From: Rhodopirellula baltica
GTDB taxonomy: Bacteria; Planctomycetota; Planctomycetia; Pirellulales; Pirellulaceae
DNA length: 64,000 nt
Direction of reading: 5' to 3'
Assembly (NCBI GenBank): GCA_002901265.1
Contig: PPHI01000063.1
Location: 118,759 to 182,758 of the forward strand
Shown in pieces: positions 33,956-42,840 of this stretch. The first letter of the stretch is position 1. Each line of letters begins with the position of its first letter. The position numbers and the translations under genes are program-made. The notes under the pieces are model-generated. The model ran no database searches and was not told the origin of the DNA. It saw nothing but the letters and a program-made list of their open reading frames with translations.

Positions 33956-35659
33956 ATGAAAACCTCTCTCGCCAAACCGTTGTTATCAATCGTTGCGGCA
34001 ACTGTCGGATGCTTTGCGTTTTCCACCAACGCTGCGGTTTCGCAAGACAGCTTTAACGTCAACGTTGAAGTGGACGCGGCTGAAACGATCGGGGAACTCA
34101 AACCGATCTGGCGGTTCTTTGGCGCTGACGAACCGAACTATGCAACGATGAAAGACGGCCAAACGTTGCTCGAAGACCTTGGCGAGCTTCGTCCGCAACA
34201 AGTCTATTTCCGAGCCCACAACCTGCTGACAACCGGCGATGGGACTCCAGCCCTGAAATGGGGTTCGACTGATATTTATCGCGAAAATGAAAACGGAGAT
34301 CCGATCTACAACTGGCGTATCGTTGACGGAATCTTCGATTCGTACCTCAAGCGTGGCGTTCGGCCATACGCACAAATCGGCTTCATGCCTCAAGCCCTTT
34401 CGACGCATCCCGAACCGTATCGACACCATTGGCGTCCCGGCATGCCGTACCAACAGGTCTACACCGGCTGGAGCTATCCGCCAAAGGACTACGACAAATG
34501 GGGCGAACTGGTTTACCAATGGGTCAACCACTGTGTCGAACGCTACGGACGGGAGGAAGTCGAAACCTGGTATTGGCAGACGTGGAACGAGGCCAACATC
34601 GGATACTTCCGCGGTACCGATGAAGAGTTTCGCAAGCTCCATGACTATGCGATCGCCGGCGTACGACGCGCCCTTCCAAACGCGCGTGTTGGCGGCCCCG
34701 ACTCGGCTGGCGACGGTGGAAACTGGACGCGAAAATTCCTCGACCACTGCTTGCACGGAACCAATTACGCGACGGGGGAAAAAGGCACGCCCATCGACTT
34801 TGTTTCCTTCCATGCCAAGGGAGCCCCGCGGTTCATCGACGGTCACATCCAGATGGGAATCGCCAACCAACTCCGCACGATTGACGACGGATTTCGCATC
34901 GTCGCTTCCTTCCCCGAACTCAAATCGACTCCGATTGTGATCGGCGAATCCGACCCCGAAGGCTGCGCCGCCTGCCAAGGCCCAATGTTTTCATACCGAA
35001 ATGGCACCGTCTACTCGAGCTACACGGCGGCGAGCTTCGCGCGCAAACATGACCTCGCCGATCGCCATGGCGTGAACCTGGAAGGCGCCCTGTCATGGTC
35101 CTTTACCTTTGAAGACCAACCGTACTTCGCAGGCTTTCGACAGATGGCAAGCAACGGATTGCCACTGCCCGTCTTCAACGTCATGCGAATGTTCAGCCGG
35201 ATGGGCGAGCAACGCGTCGCAGCATCCAGCGACCATGCGATCCCCCTGGATAAGATCCTGAAAGACGGCGTGCGTGGCGAACCCGATGTCGGCGTACTGG
35301 CGAGCAAAAGCGATCAAACAAACCAGCTGACCATGATGGTATGGCACTACCACGATGACGACGTTGCCGGTTCCGACGCGAACGTGTCGCTTCGGTTGGC
35401 GGGGTTACCCACCAACGTCACGACGGCGAACCTCAAACATTTCCGCGTCGATCGTTCTCACAGCAACGTGTACACCAGATGGTTGACCATGGGTTCGCCC
35501 GTCGCACCGAACACGATCGAGTATCGGCAGCTGCAACAAGCATCTCAATTGACCGAAGTCGCGACTGCCCCCAAGCAAATCGAACTGAGCGACGGCAATG
35601 CAGAGCTGGAATTCACACTGCCACGCCAAGGCGTTTCGCTGATCGTTCTCAACTGGTAA
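33956..35659 (+). CDS. Secreted GH39-like glycosidase (beta-xylosidase family)
   Basis: 567 residues from ATG 33956 (the frame is open to 33728, but the signal peptide LSIVAATVGCFAFSTNAAVS begins here). The barrel has KPIWRFFGADEPNYATMKDG at the start, as in GH39 enzymes that open with the FxG..EPN pattern. The acid/base is Glu212 in WYWQTWNEANIGYFRG and the predicted nucleophile Glu331 in PIVIGESDPEGCA. The C-terminal beta part (VSLRLAGLPTNVTTANLKHF ... GVSLIVLNW) matches the accessory sandwich of the family. Known activities are beta-xylosidase and alpha-L-iduronidase. With GH2 and the esterases it suggests polysaccharide degradation. Confidence 0.85.
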   Translation: MKTSLAKPLLSIVAATVGCFAFSTNAAVSQDSFNVNVEVDAAETIGELKPIWRFFGADEPNYATMKDGQTLLEDLGELRPQQVYFRAHNLLTTGDGTPALKWGSTDIYRENENGDPIYNWRIVDGIFDSYLKRGVRPYAQIGFMPQALSTHPEPYRHHWRPGMPYQQVYTGWSYPPKDYDKWGELVYQWVNHCVERYGREEVETWYWQTWNEANIGYFRGTDEEFRKLHDYAIAGVRRALPNARVGGPDSAGDGGNWTRKFLDHCLHGTNYATGEKGTPIDFVSFHAKGAPRFIDGHIQMGIANQLRTIDDGFRIVASFPELKSTPIVIGESDPEGCAACQGPMFSYRNGTVYSSYTAASFARKHDLADRHGVNLEGALSWSFTFEDQPYFAGFRQMASNGLPLPVFNVMRMFSRMGEQRVAASSDHAIPLDKILKDGVRGEPDVGVLASKSDQTNQLTMMVWHYHDDDVAGSDANVSLRLAGLPTNVTTANLKHFRVDRSHSNVYTRWLTMGSPVAPNTIEYRQLQQASQLTEVATAPKQIELSDGNAELEFTLPRQGVSLIVLNW

Positions 35660-35684
35660 CGCAAACGGGCGATGGCAACACGAA

Positions 35685-35717
35685 AGAAGCCGACCGTGGG
35701 ATCCATGGTCGGCTTCT
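35685..35717 (+). terminator. Terminator-like hairpin after the GH39-like gene
   Basis: Arms AGAAGCCGACC and GGTCGGCTTCT (11 bp) at 35685-35695 and 35707-35717. The inner bases can extend the stem with a wobble pair. A T-rich stretch begins about 15 bases later, so strength is uncertain. Confidence 0.65.
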
Positions 35718-35761
35718 GAATTATTGTCGGCTTTTGTTTTTTGAGTTCGTCAGGTCGTCGC

Positions 35762-35968
35762 TTAAGCGAAATGATCGACCGTGGTGACGACTGCGGCGCT
35801 CGGGCGGGCCGAAATCGTTCGCCAATGATCGGGAGCCCAACGGCTGTATTCGATGAACATCGCGATCACCGCAATCAACATGAACAACATGCTCATCACC
35901 AGCATGACGGTGTAAACGCTCGGCGGCTGCTTGGCGTTATCATTCGATGGAAGTGTCGACACGGTCAC
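35762..35968 (-). CDS. Small single-pass membrane protein
   Basis: 68 residues. One hydrophobic helix (VYTVMLVMSMLFMLIAVIAM) follows a polar N-terminus and is followed by a Trp-containing tail (YSRWAPDHWRTI). Its start lies inside the end of the upstream coiled-coil gene (overlap 29 bases), so the two are co-transcribed. Function unknown; it could be an assembly partner of the coiled-coil protein. Confidence 0.6.
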   Translation of the reverse strand: MTVSTLPSNDNAKQPPSVYTVMLVMSMLFMLIAVIAMFIEYSRWAPDHWRTISARPSAAVVTTVDHFA

Positions 35969-36776
35969 CCTCCAGGATAAATCCTTCGCTGTAGTCTTTC
36001 ATGATTTCGGCAACGGCGCGATCGGGTTCAGTTTTTACCACTCGCAGCCGTCCGATGTAACGATCATCACGGGTCACGTCCAGTTGATGTCCGGCGCGAA
36101 TGCCGTCGTCTTGTCCGATCGAAACTTCGACCAACCCCTTGTTGCGGGTCACGACCAAAACGTTTCCGTTGCGATCCGGTGGGGCACCGTCAAGCGGAGC
36201 TTTGGGGTCGATGCCCATATGATCCGCTACTTCACGGAAGCGGGTCAGCTCAGCAGCCAAGTTCTTGTTACGTTCGTCCAACTCCATTCGCACGCCTTGT
36301 GCTTCGCTGAGCTTGTCTTGCAAGACCAGCGTTTGTGCGAACAGGTCGTCACGATTCTTTTGCTCTTGAGTGACTTGTTCACGAAGACGTTTGTTGGCGT
36401 CTGTCAGCTCTTGCAGTTGCTCAGCCTGAATCTTGTCGGTCTCCGTCAGGTTGGCCAACTTTTCATCCAGCTTTTGAATGCGGCCAATACGGTCCGCCAA
36501 GTCGTCGTTCAGTTGGTCAAGCTGCGTTTGCAGTGCGGCAAGCGAAGTCCGACGTGCGACCTGCTCGCGAGCCAACGATGCCTGGGCACGCTGCTGCGCG
36601 TCCTGAAGTTGTTCGTTCTGTTGGGCATAGGCTTCAATCTGTGCCTTGTACCCGGATGGACCGAGAACCACGTCCCGCCAGTTCCTGTGAGAGGCGTTGA
36701 CCGCGAGCGCTAATCCCATAAACAGAATACTGAGTAGGAGAATAACGACGGTAAACGCTTTACCAAGTAACGTCAT
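35940..36776 (-). CDS. Membrane-anchored coiled-coil protein with a MreC-like C-terminal domain
   Basis: 278 residues. A single membrane helix (AFTVVILLLSILFMGLALAV) is followed by a coiled coil from about residue 45 to 170 (QIEAYAQQNEQLQDAQQRAQ ... TEQLQELTDANKRLREQVTQ). A beta-rich end follows (VLVVTRNKGLVEVSIGQDDG, DRYIGRLRVVKTEPDRAVAE). The end resembles the MreC-type beta domain that reads GLVEISIGxDDGV and may bind other envelope proteins. Located directly divergent to the gspE-type gene at 37515. Homology to MreC is weak, and the role is unknown. Confidence 0.7.
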   Translation of the reverse strand: MTLLGKAFTVVILLLSILFMGLALAVNASHRNWRDVVLGPSGYKAQIEAYAQQNEQLQDAQQRAQASLAREQVARRTSLAALQTQLDQLNDDLADRIGRIQKLDEKLANLTETDKIQAEQLQELTDANKRLREQVTQEQKNRDDLFAQTLVLQDKLSEAQGVRMELDERNKNLAAELTRFREVADHMGIDPKAPLDGAPPDRNGNVLVVTRNKGLVEVSIGQDDGIRAGHQLDVTRDDRYIGRLRVVKTEPDRAVAEIMKDYSEGFILEGDRVDTSIE

Positions 36777-37514
36777 CTTAGAAGCTTTCCTGTTGCAGAA
36801 GCATTCCGGGCCAATGTTTGGTCGGGCAAATGGTCGGACGGACGGTTAACGAAGCGGCAGCAGAGCGCCGGATTTGAGTGGGACGAAAAGCCTGGTATGC
36901 CCACGCCAAAACTTTTGCAAAACTCGCTCTCGGAATCGGAGCTCACGTTTTCGCACTGCCGGAAGTATAGTTACCGCAATTTTCAACTGTCAACGAAATC
37001 GGAATGAAAAGCCCCAAAGCCACAGTTTCCCTATTTGGGTCAAACGAAAAGACCGGATTGCAATGAACTTGAGACGAGTTTTCCGATCGTAGGGATATCC
37101 CACGGGTACTCCCGCAGAGTGGAACGACCCTCATGCTTGGTCCATCAAGCGCATTTACGCCAAGGTTGGGATCAGCCCCATCGAAAACACACAACCGCTC
37201 GCTAGTGCGAATGCGGCTCGTTGCTCTGCTCCCCATCGGTCGCTTCGCGATCGCGTGCGGTTAAATGGCGACAACTCTCCCCATTCATTCGCGACGACGG
37301 ATAGCGAACTCCCCAGCGGCAACACACCCCCGCTCGCTTGTGTGAATGCGGCTCATCGCGTTGCCGGTGGGATCTGTCTAAACCGCCCGGTTTGCGATTC
37401 ATTCATTTCATCGTGACCGATTCACGATGTCAGATGTTATCCTGTGTGACAGAAGCGGCTGAACGTCGCGTCAACCCTCATCATCTTTGTCCCCCCAAAA
37501 CCAAGCATTTCGAT
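36777..37514. other. Long intergenic region upstream of the secretion/pilus locus
   Basis: 738 bases between divergent genes. It contains REP-like repeat copies near 37193-37351; otherwise no gene or clear promoter was recognised. The frame in phase with the GspE gene is open from 37338, but similarity begins at 37515. Confidence 0.45.
37193..37351 (-). repeat. REP-like palindromic repeats, two minus-strand copies
   Basis: The complement of 37193-37216 and of 37328-37351 matches the 24-mer CCGCATTCGCGATAGCGAGCGG plus TT that is repeated at 61.0-61.8 kb and 63.7-63.9 kb (three or four mismatches each). A more diverged plus-strand relative lies between them, near 37233-37262. Confidence 0.65.
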
Positions 37515-39275
37515 ATGGGCCAAGCGATCCAAGACTTCACCGACCTGCTGCTCCGAAATGGCGTCATCAGCTTGGACCAGCTCTCCGAAGCCGAGCAGGT
37601 TGCCAAAGACACTTCGTCCGAAGTCGGCGCGATTCTGATTCAGATGGAATACGCCACGCCCGAAGAAGTCGCACAGGCGATGGCCAAATTCCACAAGATC
37701 CCCTATGTCGACCTTCGCGAAACGCGGGTCGCTGACGAGGTGATCGAATTGGTCCCCGAATCGGTCGCCCGGGAAAACATGGTCCTGCCCTACGCCGAAG
37801 AAGACGGCGCGCTGCGAATCCTGATCGCCGACCCGTTCGACTTGGAAACCATCGAAAAGCTGCGTTTTATCCTGAACCGCAAAATCGAGACCGCCCTCGC
37901 CCCTAAGGAAGCCATCCAAGGGGCGATCAACCAATACTACGGGCAGGTCGAAGGTGAATCGGCTGACTCGATGCTGCAGGAATTCACCGACACGGCGATC
38001 GACTTCACCGAAACCGACTCCGGCGAAGTCTCCGAGACCAAGGACGATGGCGACGAAAGTAGCGCCCCGGTCATCCGGTTGGTCAACTTGATGATCCAAG
38101 AGGCCGTCCAGCTGCGGGCCAGCGATATTCACGTCGAGCCCTTCGAAGAACGCGTCCGCATCCGCTATCGAATTGACGGCGTTTGCGTCGAACGCGAATC
38201 CGCCCCCCGCCGGATGCTCTCGGCACTTATCGCCCGCATCAAGATTCTCTCCAAGATCGACATCTCCGAAAAGCGGCGACCGACCGACGGCCGGATCAAG
38301 ATCACGGTGGGTGACAAACAGCTCGATTTGCGGGTCAGCATCATCCCGACCAACCACGGTCAATCCTGCGTGATGCGTCTGCTCGACAAGGACAACATCA
38401 AAGTCGGTGTCCGTCAGCTCGGCCTGTCACAACGCGATTACCGAACCTTCAACTCGCTGATCCGCCGCCCCAACGGCATCATCCTGGTCACCGGGCCAAC
38501 CGGTTCCGGAAAGACAACGACACTGTACGCGGCACTGAACGCACTCAACCGCCCCGACCGCAAGATCATCACCGCAGAGGACCCGGTCGAGTACTACTTG
38601 CCCGGCATCAACCAGGTCGAAGTCCGGCACAGCATCGGACTCGACTTCGCCCGCATCATTCGCTCGATGCTGCGGCAGGCACCCAACATCATCCTGGTCG
38701 GCGAAATGCGTGACCATGAGACAGCATCGATGGGCATCCAGGCCTCACTGACTGGACACCTGGTTTTCAGTACCCTGCACACGAACGATGCGCCCAGTGC
38801 CATCAGCCGTATGGTGGACATCGGAGTCCCATCCTACATGGTGGCTAGTTCCGTCATCGCCGTCCTCGCACAGCGTCTGGTGCGAACACTCTGCCCCCGC
38901 TGCAAGGTTCGCTACCAGCCGTCCGAATCGGTGATCGCCGACAGCATGCTGCCGCCTGAGATGATCGCCCAAGCGGAGTTCGCACGCGGCAAAGGCTGCC
39001 CGTACTGCGGACGGAGTGGCTACCGTGGACGAATCGGTATCTATGAACTGATGGTCATCAACTCGAAATTACGCGAGATGATGTTCAAGGGCGCCGACAC
39101 CAAAACCATCCGCGTAGAAGCCATAAAGAACGGTATGTCAACGCTTTACGCCGACGGCATGCTCAAGGTGACACGCGGAATCACGACCTTCGAAGAGGTC
39201 TACCGGGTCGCCAAGCAGACCGAACAAGAAGGCCTGGCGCTCAACCACTTGGTGGAAGATCTCGACTCACTGTAG
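37515..39275 (+). CDS. GspE/PilB-type secretion ATPase, first copy
   Basis: 586 residues from ATG 37515. An N-terminal MshEN/GspE-N domain (LLLRNGVISLDQLSEAEQVA, YATPEEVAQAMAKFHKIPYV) precedes the ATPase. Walker A GPTGSGKTTT has Lys333; the Asp box, Walker B (IILVGEMRDHETASMGIQAS) and HTND box (FSTLHTNDAPSAISRM) are intact. A zinc knuckle is formed by Cys460/463 and Cys495/498 (CPRCK, CPYCG), followed by GRSGYRGRIGIYELMV. These hexameric enzymes power assembly of pseudopili (GspE) or type IV pili (PilB) from the cytosolic face. It heads the locus; a second, distinct copy lies at 40938, and a retraction-type ATPase between them. Confidence 0.93.
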   Translation: MGQAIQDFTDLLLRNGVISLDQLSEAEQVAKDTSSEVGAILIQMEYATPEEVAQAMAKFHKIPYVDLRETRVADEVIELVPESVARENMVLPYAEEDGALRILIADPFDLETIEKLRFILNRKIETALAPKEAIQGAINQYYGQVEGESADSMLQEFTDTAIDFTETDSGEVSETKDDGDESSAPVIRLVNLMIQEAVQLRASDIHVEPFEERVRIRYRIDGVCVERESAPRRMLSALIARIKILSKIDISEKRRPTDGRIKITVGDKQLDLRVSIIPTNHGQSCVMRLLDKDNIKVGVRQLGLSQRDYRTFNSLIRRPNGIILVTGPTGSGKTTTLYAALNALNRPDRKIITAEDPVEYYLPGINQVEVRHSIGLDFARIIRSMLRQAPNIILVGEMRDHETASMGIQASLTGHLVFSTLHTNDAPSAISRMVDIGVPSYMVASSVIAVLAQRLVRTLCPRCKVRYQPSESVIADSMLPPEMIAQAEFARGKGCPYCGRSGYRGRIGIYELMVINSKLREMMFKGADTKTIRVEAIKNGMSTLYADGMLKVTRGITTFEEVYRVAKQTEQEGLALNHLVEDLDSL

Positions 39276-39708
39276 GCCTTTACTGGCGGGCACATCGCCG
39301 CTGACAAGGCCCCTGGCCGGGTGTGTTTTCACGGCATGGCGACCGTGAAAACACGGCCATCCCAAGCGGCTTTCCCAGTCCCGATCGCTACCACGGTGCT
39401 AGTCTGCACTACCAACTGTTTCTCAGATGGCTGGTTAGGTGTAGCGAACACACACGTCGGTCCTCCGCGTGACGCTCTGTTGGGGGGATGCACGTGAAGT
39501 TTCACGGTTTCATGCCATCAATTTTTGAAGTTTCGCGGTCCCGCGAACATAATGACGCCAGTTCGGGCATTCGCTGTTCTACTCCTCGCCATCTAACACA
39601 CCGCCCGATAGCTCGCCAACTTGGCGTCCCGCTGCCAGCTAAAACCCTGGCGCCGCCAATTTGCCGAGACGAGCAACCGATCGATCACGCTCACGAAGGA
39701 TTCAAACG
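39276..39708. other. Intergenic region before pilT, hairpin but no gene
   Basis: 433 bases. Apart from the hairpin at 39323-39354 I see only short unsupported frames. The gap argues that pilT has its own promoter. Confidence 0.4.
39323..39354 (+). terminator. Strong hairpin downstream of the first gspE gene
   Basis: Perfect 12-bp arms GTGTTTTCACGG / CCGTGAAAACAC with loop CATGGCGA. No T run; may attenuate or stabilise the transcript end. Confidence 0.5.
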
Positions 39709-40821
39709 ATGGCAACTGTACTGATTGACAAGCTTCTGCAAGCCGCCGTGAAACAAGGCGTCAGCGACATTCACATCGTCGTCGGCCAGCCGCCAGTGTT
39801 TCGTCTGCACGGCCGGATGCGGAAACTGGAAACCAAAACGCTTGAGGCCGAAGACTCCGTCGCGCTGATGAAGTCGATCACGCCGGAACGCTGCCAACGC
39901 GAACTCCAAGAAACGGGTAGCACTGACTTTGGTTTCGCGTTCGGCGAACTGGCGCGCTTCCGGGTTTCGGTATTTAAGCAGCGTGGCTTCATCTCGATGG
40001 TGCTCCGCCAGATCCCCAACGACAAACTGACGCCGGAACAATTGGGCCTGCCCGAAGCGGTCGTCAAAATGGTCCACCGCCCACGCGGTTTGTTCCTGGT
40101 CACGGGGCCAACGGGGTCTGGTAAATCGACAACACTCGCCAGCTTGATCAACCTGCTGAACGAGACCGTCGACCACCACATCATCACGATCGAAGACCCG
40201 ATCGAGTTTTATCACGATCACAAAATGAGCACGATCAACCAACGTGAAGTTGGCGTCGACGTGCCCAGTTTCTCTGAAGCGATTCGCCGCGCGTTGCGTC
40301 AAGACCCTGACGTGATCCTGGTCGGCGAGCTTCGTGACTTGGAAACGATCGAGGCGGCGATCAGTGCGGCCGAAACCGGTCACGTGGTTTTCGGCACGCT
40401 GCACACCAACAGTGCACAGGGCACCGTCAACCGGATCATCGACGCGTTCCCCGGAAACTTGCAGGACCAGATTCGGACGCAGCTGGCCAGTACCCTGATC
40501 GGTGTTGTCGCCCAAACCCTGTTGCCCAAAGTCGGCGGCGGACGCTGTGCGGCCTACGAAGTGTTGGTCGTCACCCCCGGCGTCGCCAACCTGATCCGTG
40601 AAAACAAAACCTTCCGGATCAGCAGCTCGATGCAGACCGGTGCCAAGTTCGGCATGCAATTGATGGACGACGCGCTGTTCCAACACTGGAAAGCCGAGCG
40701 GGTCAGCGTCGAAGACGTCCTTGCCAAGGCACACCGCCCGGACGACTTGGCAAAACGGATCGTGCAAGCCCGCCGTGGCCTGGACGATTCCCCCGTGCCA
40801 ATCGGTGAAGACGAAAACTAG
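39709..40821 (+). CDS. pilT: PilT-type pilus retraction ATPase
   Basis: 370 residues from ATG 39709, with AAGGA 8 bases upstream. Typical PilT features: VKQGVSDIHIVVGQPPVFRL, GPTGSGKSTTLASLI (Lys139), IEDPIEFYHDHKMSTINQRE, the PilT signature AIRRALRQDPDVILVGELRD, and GTLHTNSAQGTVNRIIDAFP. It lacks the zinc knuckle found in GspE/PilB, as expected. PilT depolymerises type IV pili and drives twitching and DNA uptake. Presence in this locus argues for a dynamic pilus rather than a plain type II secretion system. Confidence 0.93.
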   Translation: MATVLIDKLLQAAVKQGVSDIHIVVGQPPVFRLHGRMRKLETKTLEAEDSVALMKSITPERCQRELQETGSTDFGFAFGELARFRVSVFKQRGFISMVLRQIPNDKLTPEQLGLPEAVVKMVHRPRGLFLVTGPTGSGKSTTLASLINLLNETVDHHIITIEDPIEFYHDHKMSTINQREVGVDVPSFSEAIRRALRQDPDVILVGELRDLETIEAAISAAETGHVVFGTLHTNSAQGTVNRIIDAFPGNLQDQIRTQLASTLIGVVAQTLLPKVGGGRCAAYEVLVVTPGVANLIRENKTFRISSSMQTGAKFGMQLMDDALFQHWKAERVSVEDVLAKAHRPDDLAKRIVQARRGLDDSPVPIGEDEN

Positions 40822-40937
40822 GACTGATCCGACTTTCGAAACCGACACAACCGCCGCCGAACACGCGGCATGCCGGCCGCCCGCCGGCGAACTGACTCAC
40901 ACGTTTCACTGAACCTTTCAATCGCAAGATCGCTTCC

Positions 40938-42650
40938 ATGGCCCCACGTCGCATCGGACAGATCCTCGTTGACCTTGGCTTCCTCACCGACGAGCAACGC
41001 GACATCGTGCTCGAGGAGCAGGAGCAGCAACCGGGTGCGCTGTTCGGTAAAGTCGCCGAGGACATGCAGCTGATCACCGAGGAGCAGCTCGTTCAGGCCC
41101 TCGCCGAGCAGATGGGGATGCAAACGATCTCGCTGGAAGAGATCCAACTGGCACCCGAGCTGACCGAAAAGATCACCGAAACGATGGCTCAGCTCTATCG
41201 TGTGGTCCCGATCCGTTTCGAAGGCAACACCCTGACGGTTGCTACCTGTGACCCGCAAAACCTGAGCGTCCAAGACGAACTGCGGACGTTCCTCGGTTAC
41301 GACATCGAAGTCCTGGTCTCCACCGAACGGGACATCAACCAAACCATCGGCCGCTACTACGACAGCGAGTCCGAGAGCGTCGAAAAACTCGTCGCCGAAC
41401 TGGCCGAAGACGAAGAACTGAAAGCGGCGGTGTCCGCCCTCGATAGCGAAAAGTTCAACATCACCGACGCCGAAGCTCTCGCCGACTCGGCACCGGTCCG
41501 CAAGCTGCTCAACATGGTGCTGCTGCTGGCGATCAAAGACCACGCCAGCGACATTCACTTGGAACCATTCGAAGACGAGTTCCGCATTCGGATCAAAGCC
41601 GAAGGCGTGCTTTACGAAATGGTCCCGCCGCCACGTCACTTGGCATTCGCGATCACCACGCGGATCAAGGTGATGGCGAACCTGGACATCGCCGAACGAC
41701 GCTTGCCACAGGACGGCCGGATCGAACTGATGGTCGGTGGCCACCCCGTCGACTTGCGGGTCAGCGTCCTGCCGACGATCTTTGGCGAAAGCGTCGTCAT
41801 GCGGGTTCTTGACCGCTCAGTCGTTAACCTGTCGCTCGAAAACGTCGGCATGGACGAAGCGACGATGAAGACGTTCCGCGAAGCGATCGACCGCCCCAAC
41901 GGCATCGTCCTGGTGACGGGCCCAACGGGTTCCGGCAAAACCACAACGCTGTATTCGTCCTTGTCGGAAATGAACGACATCAAGGACAAACTGATCACCA
42001 CCGAGGACCCCGTCGAATATGACATCGACGGCATCATCCAAATCCCGATCGATCATGACGTCGGCGTGACCTTCGCCAGCTGCTTGCGTGCGATCTTGCG
42101 GCAAGACCCGGACATCATCCTGGTCGGCGAAATCCGTGACTTGGAAACCGCCGAGATCGCCATCCAAGCCGCACTGACGGGCCACCTGGTATTCAGCACA
42201 CTGCACACCAACAGCGCCCCCGCGACGATCACCCGCTTGAAGGACATGGGCATCCCTGCCTTTATGACCTGCGCGACCGTGGAAGCGATTCTTGCACAGC
42301 GACTCGTCCGCCGGATCTGTACCAAGTGCCGCGAAGAAACCAAGGTCAACAAAGACCTGCTGTTCGAACTGGGCATGAAACTGGAAGACGTCGCCGGCAA
42401 AAAGTTCTTCAAAGGGATCGGCTGCGACCAGTGCAACAACACCGGGTACAAGGGACGGATCGCGTTGTTCGAACTGATGATCATGAACGACAAGATCCGC
42501 GAGATGGTCATGGCCAACTCGTCGACCGACGAGCTGCGTGAAGAAGCCGAACGCAACGGGATGACGGCACTCCGTGATGCCGGATTGGCGATGGCGTATG
42601 ACGGCGTCACCACCTTGGACGAAGTCGTCCGCGAGACAGTCGCTGAATAG
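40938..42650 (+). CDS. GspE/PilB-type secretion ATPase, second copy
   Basis: 570 residues. The N-terminal domain (RRIGQILVDLGFLTDEQRDI, LITEEQLVQALAEQMGMQTI) is followed by the ATPase: SDIHLEPFEDEFRIRIKAEG, GPTGSGKTTTLYSSLSE (Lys334), ILRQDPDIILVGEIRDLETA and FSTLHTNSAPATITRL. The zinc site is Cys461/464 and Cys496/499, then NTGYKGRIALFELMI. It is as long as, but clearly different from, the ATPase at 37515. Its position just before gspF suggests it is the main assembly motor for the pseudopilins downstream; the first copy may have a distinct partner. Confidence 0.93.
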   Translation: MAPRRIGQILVDLGFLTDEQRDIVLEEQEQQPGALFGKVAEDMQLITEEQLVQALAEQMGMQTISLEEIQLAPELTEKITETMAQLYRVVPIRFEGNTLTVATCDPQNLSVQDELRTFLGYDIEVLVSTERDINQTIGRYYDSESESVEKLVAELAEDEELKAAVSALDSEKFNITDAEALADSAPVRKLLNMVLLLAIKDHASDIHLEPFEDEFRIRIKAEGVLYEMVPPPRHLAFAITTRIKVMANLDIAERRLPQDGRIELMVGGHPVDLRVSVLPTIFGESVVMRVLDRSVVNLSLENVGMDEATMKTFREAIDRPNGIVLVTGPTGSGKTTTLYSSLSEMNDIKDKLITTEDPVEYDIDGIIQIPIDHDVGVTFASCLRAILRQDPDIILVGEIRDLETAEIAIQAALTGHLVFSTLHTNSAPATITRLKDMGIPAFMTCATVEAILAQRLVRRICTKCREETKVNKDLLFELGMKLEDVAGKKFFKGIGCDQCNNTGYKGRIALFELMIMNDKIREMVMANSSTDELREEAERNGMTALRDAGLAMAYDGVTTLDEVVRETVAE

Positions 42651-42840
42651 ACACGCGAGAATGTTGCTGAATAAGCAGCTGCACAAGATCGATGGGTAGG
42701 CCGAATCAACTTGGCACGCCCATCACACACCATTCACTTAACCAACTCACCGATTGAAGTTATCACCGCGACCTGATTCCGTGGGCTGCCATCACCGCGC
42801 AGCGACGAGTCGATCCGGTGTACCGCCGAGGGTTTAGCAA

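Noticed and set aside
33986..34978. 330-codon minus frame opposite the GH39-like gene
   Set aside because: The plus strand has catalytic Glu motifs and a signal peptide; the minus product shows no domain.
37515..42650. The two GspE-type genes as a simple duplication
   Set aside because: Their N-terminal domains and many core positions differ; they share family motifs only, so they are old paralogs.
37437..42686. Long minus-strand frames opposite the gspE, pilT and second gspE genes
   Set aside because: All overlap clear ATPase genes with Walker motifs; codon bias keeps the complement open.
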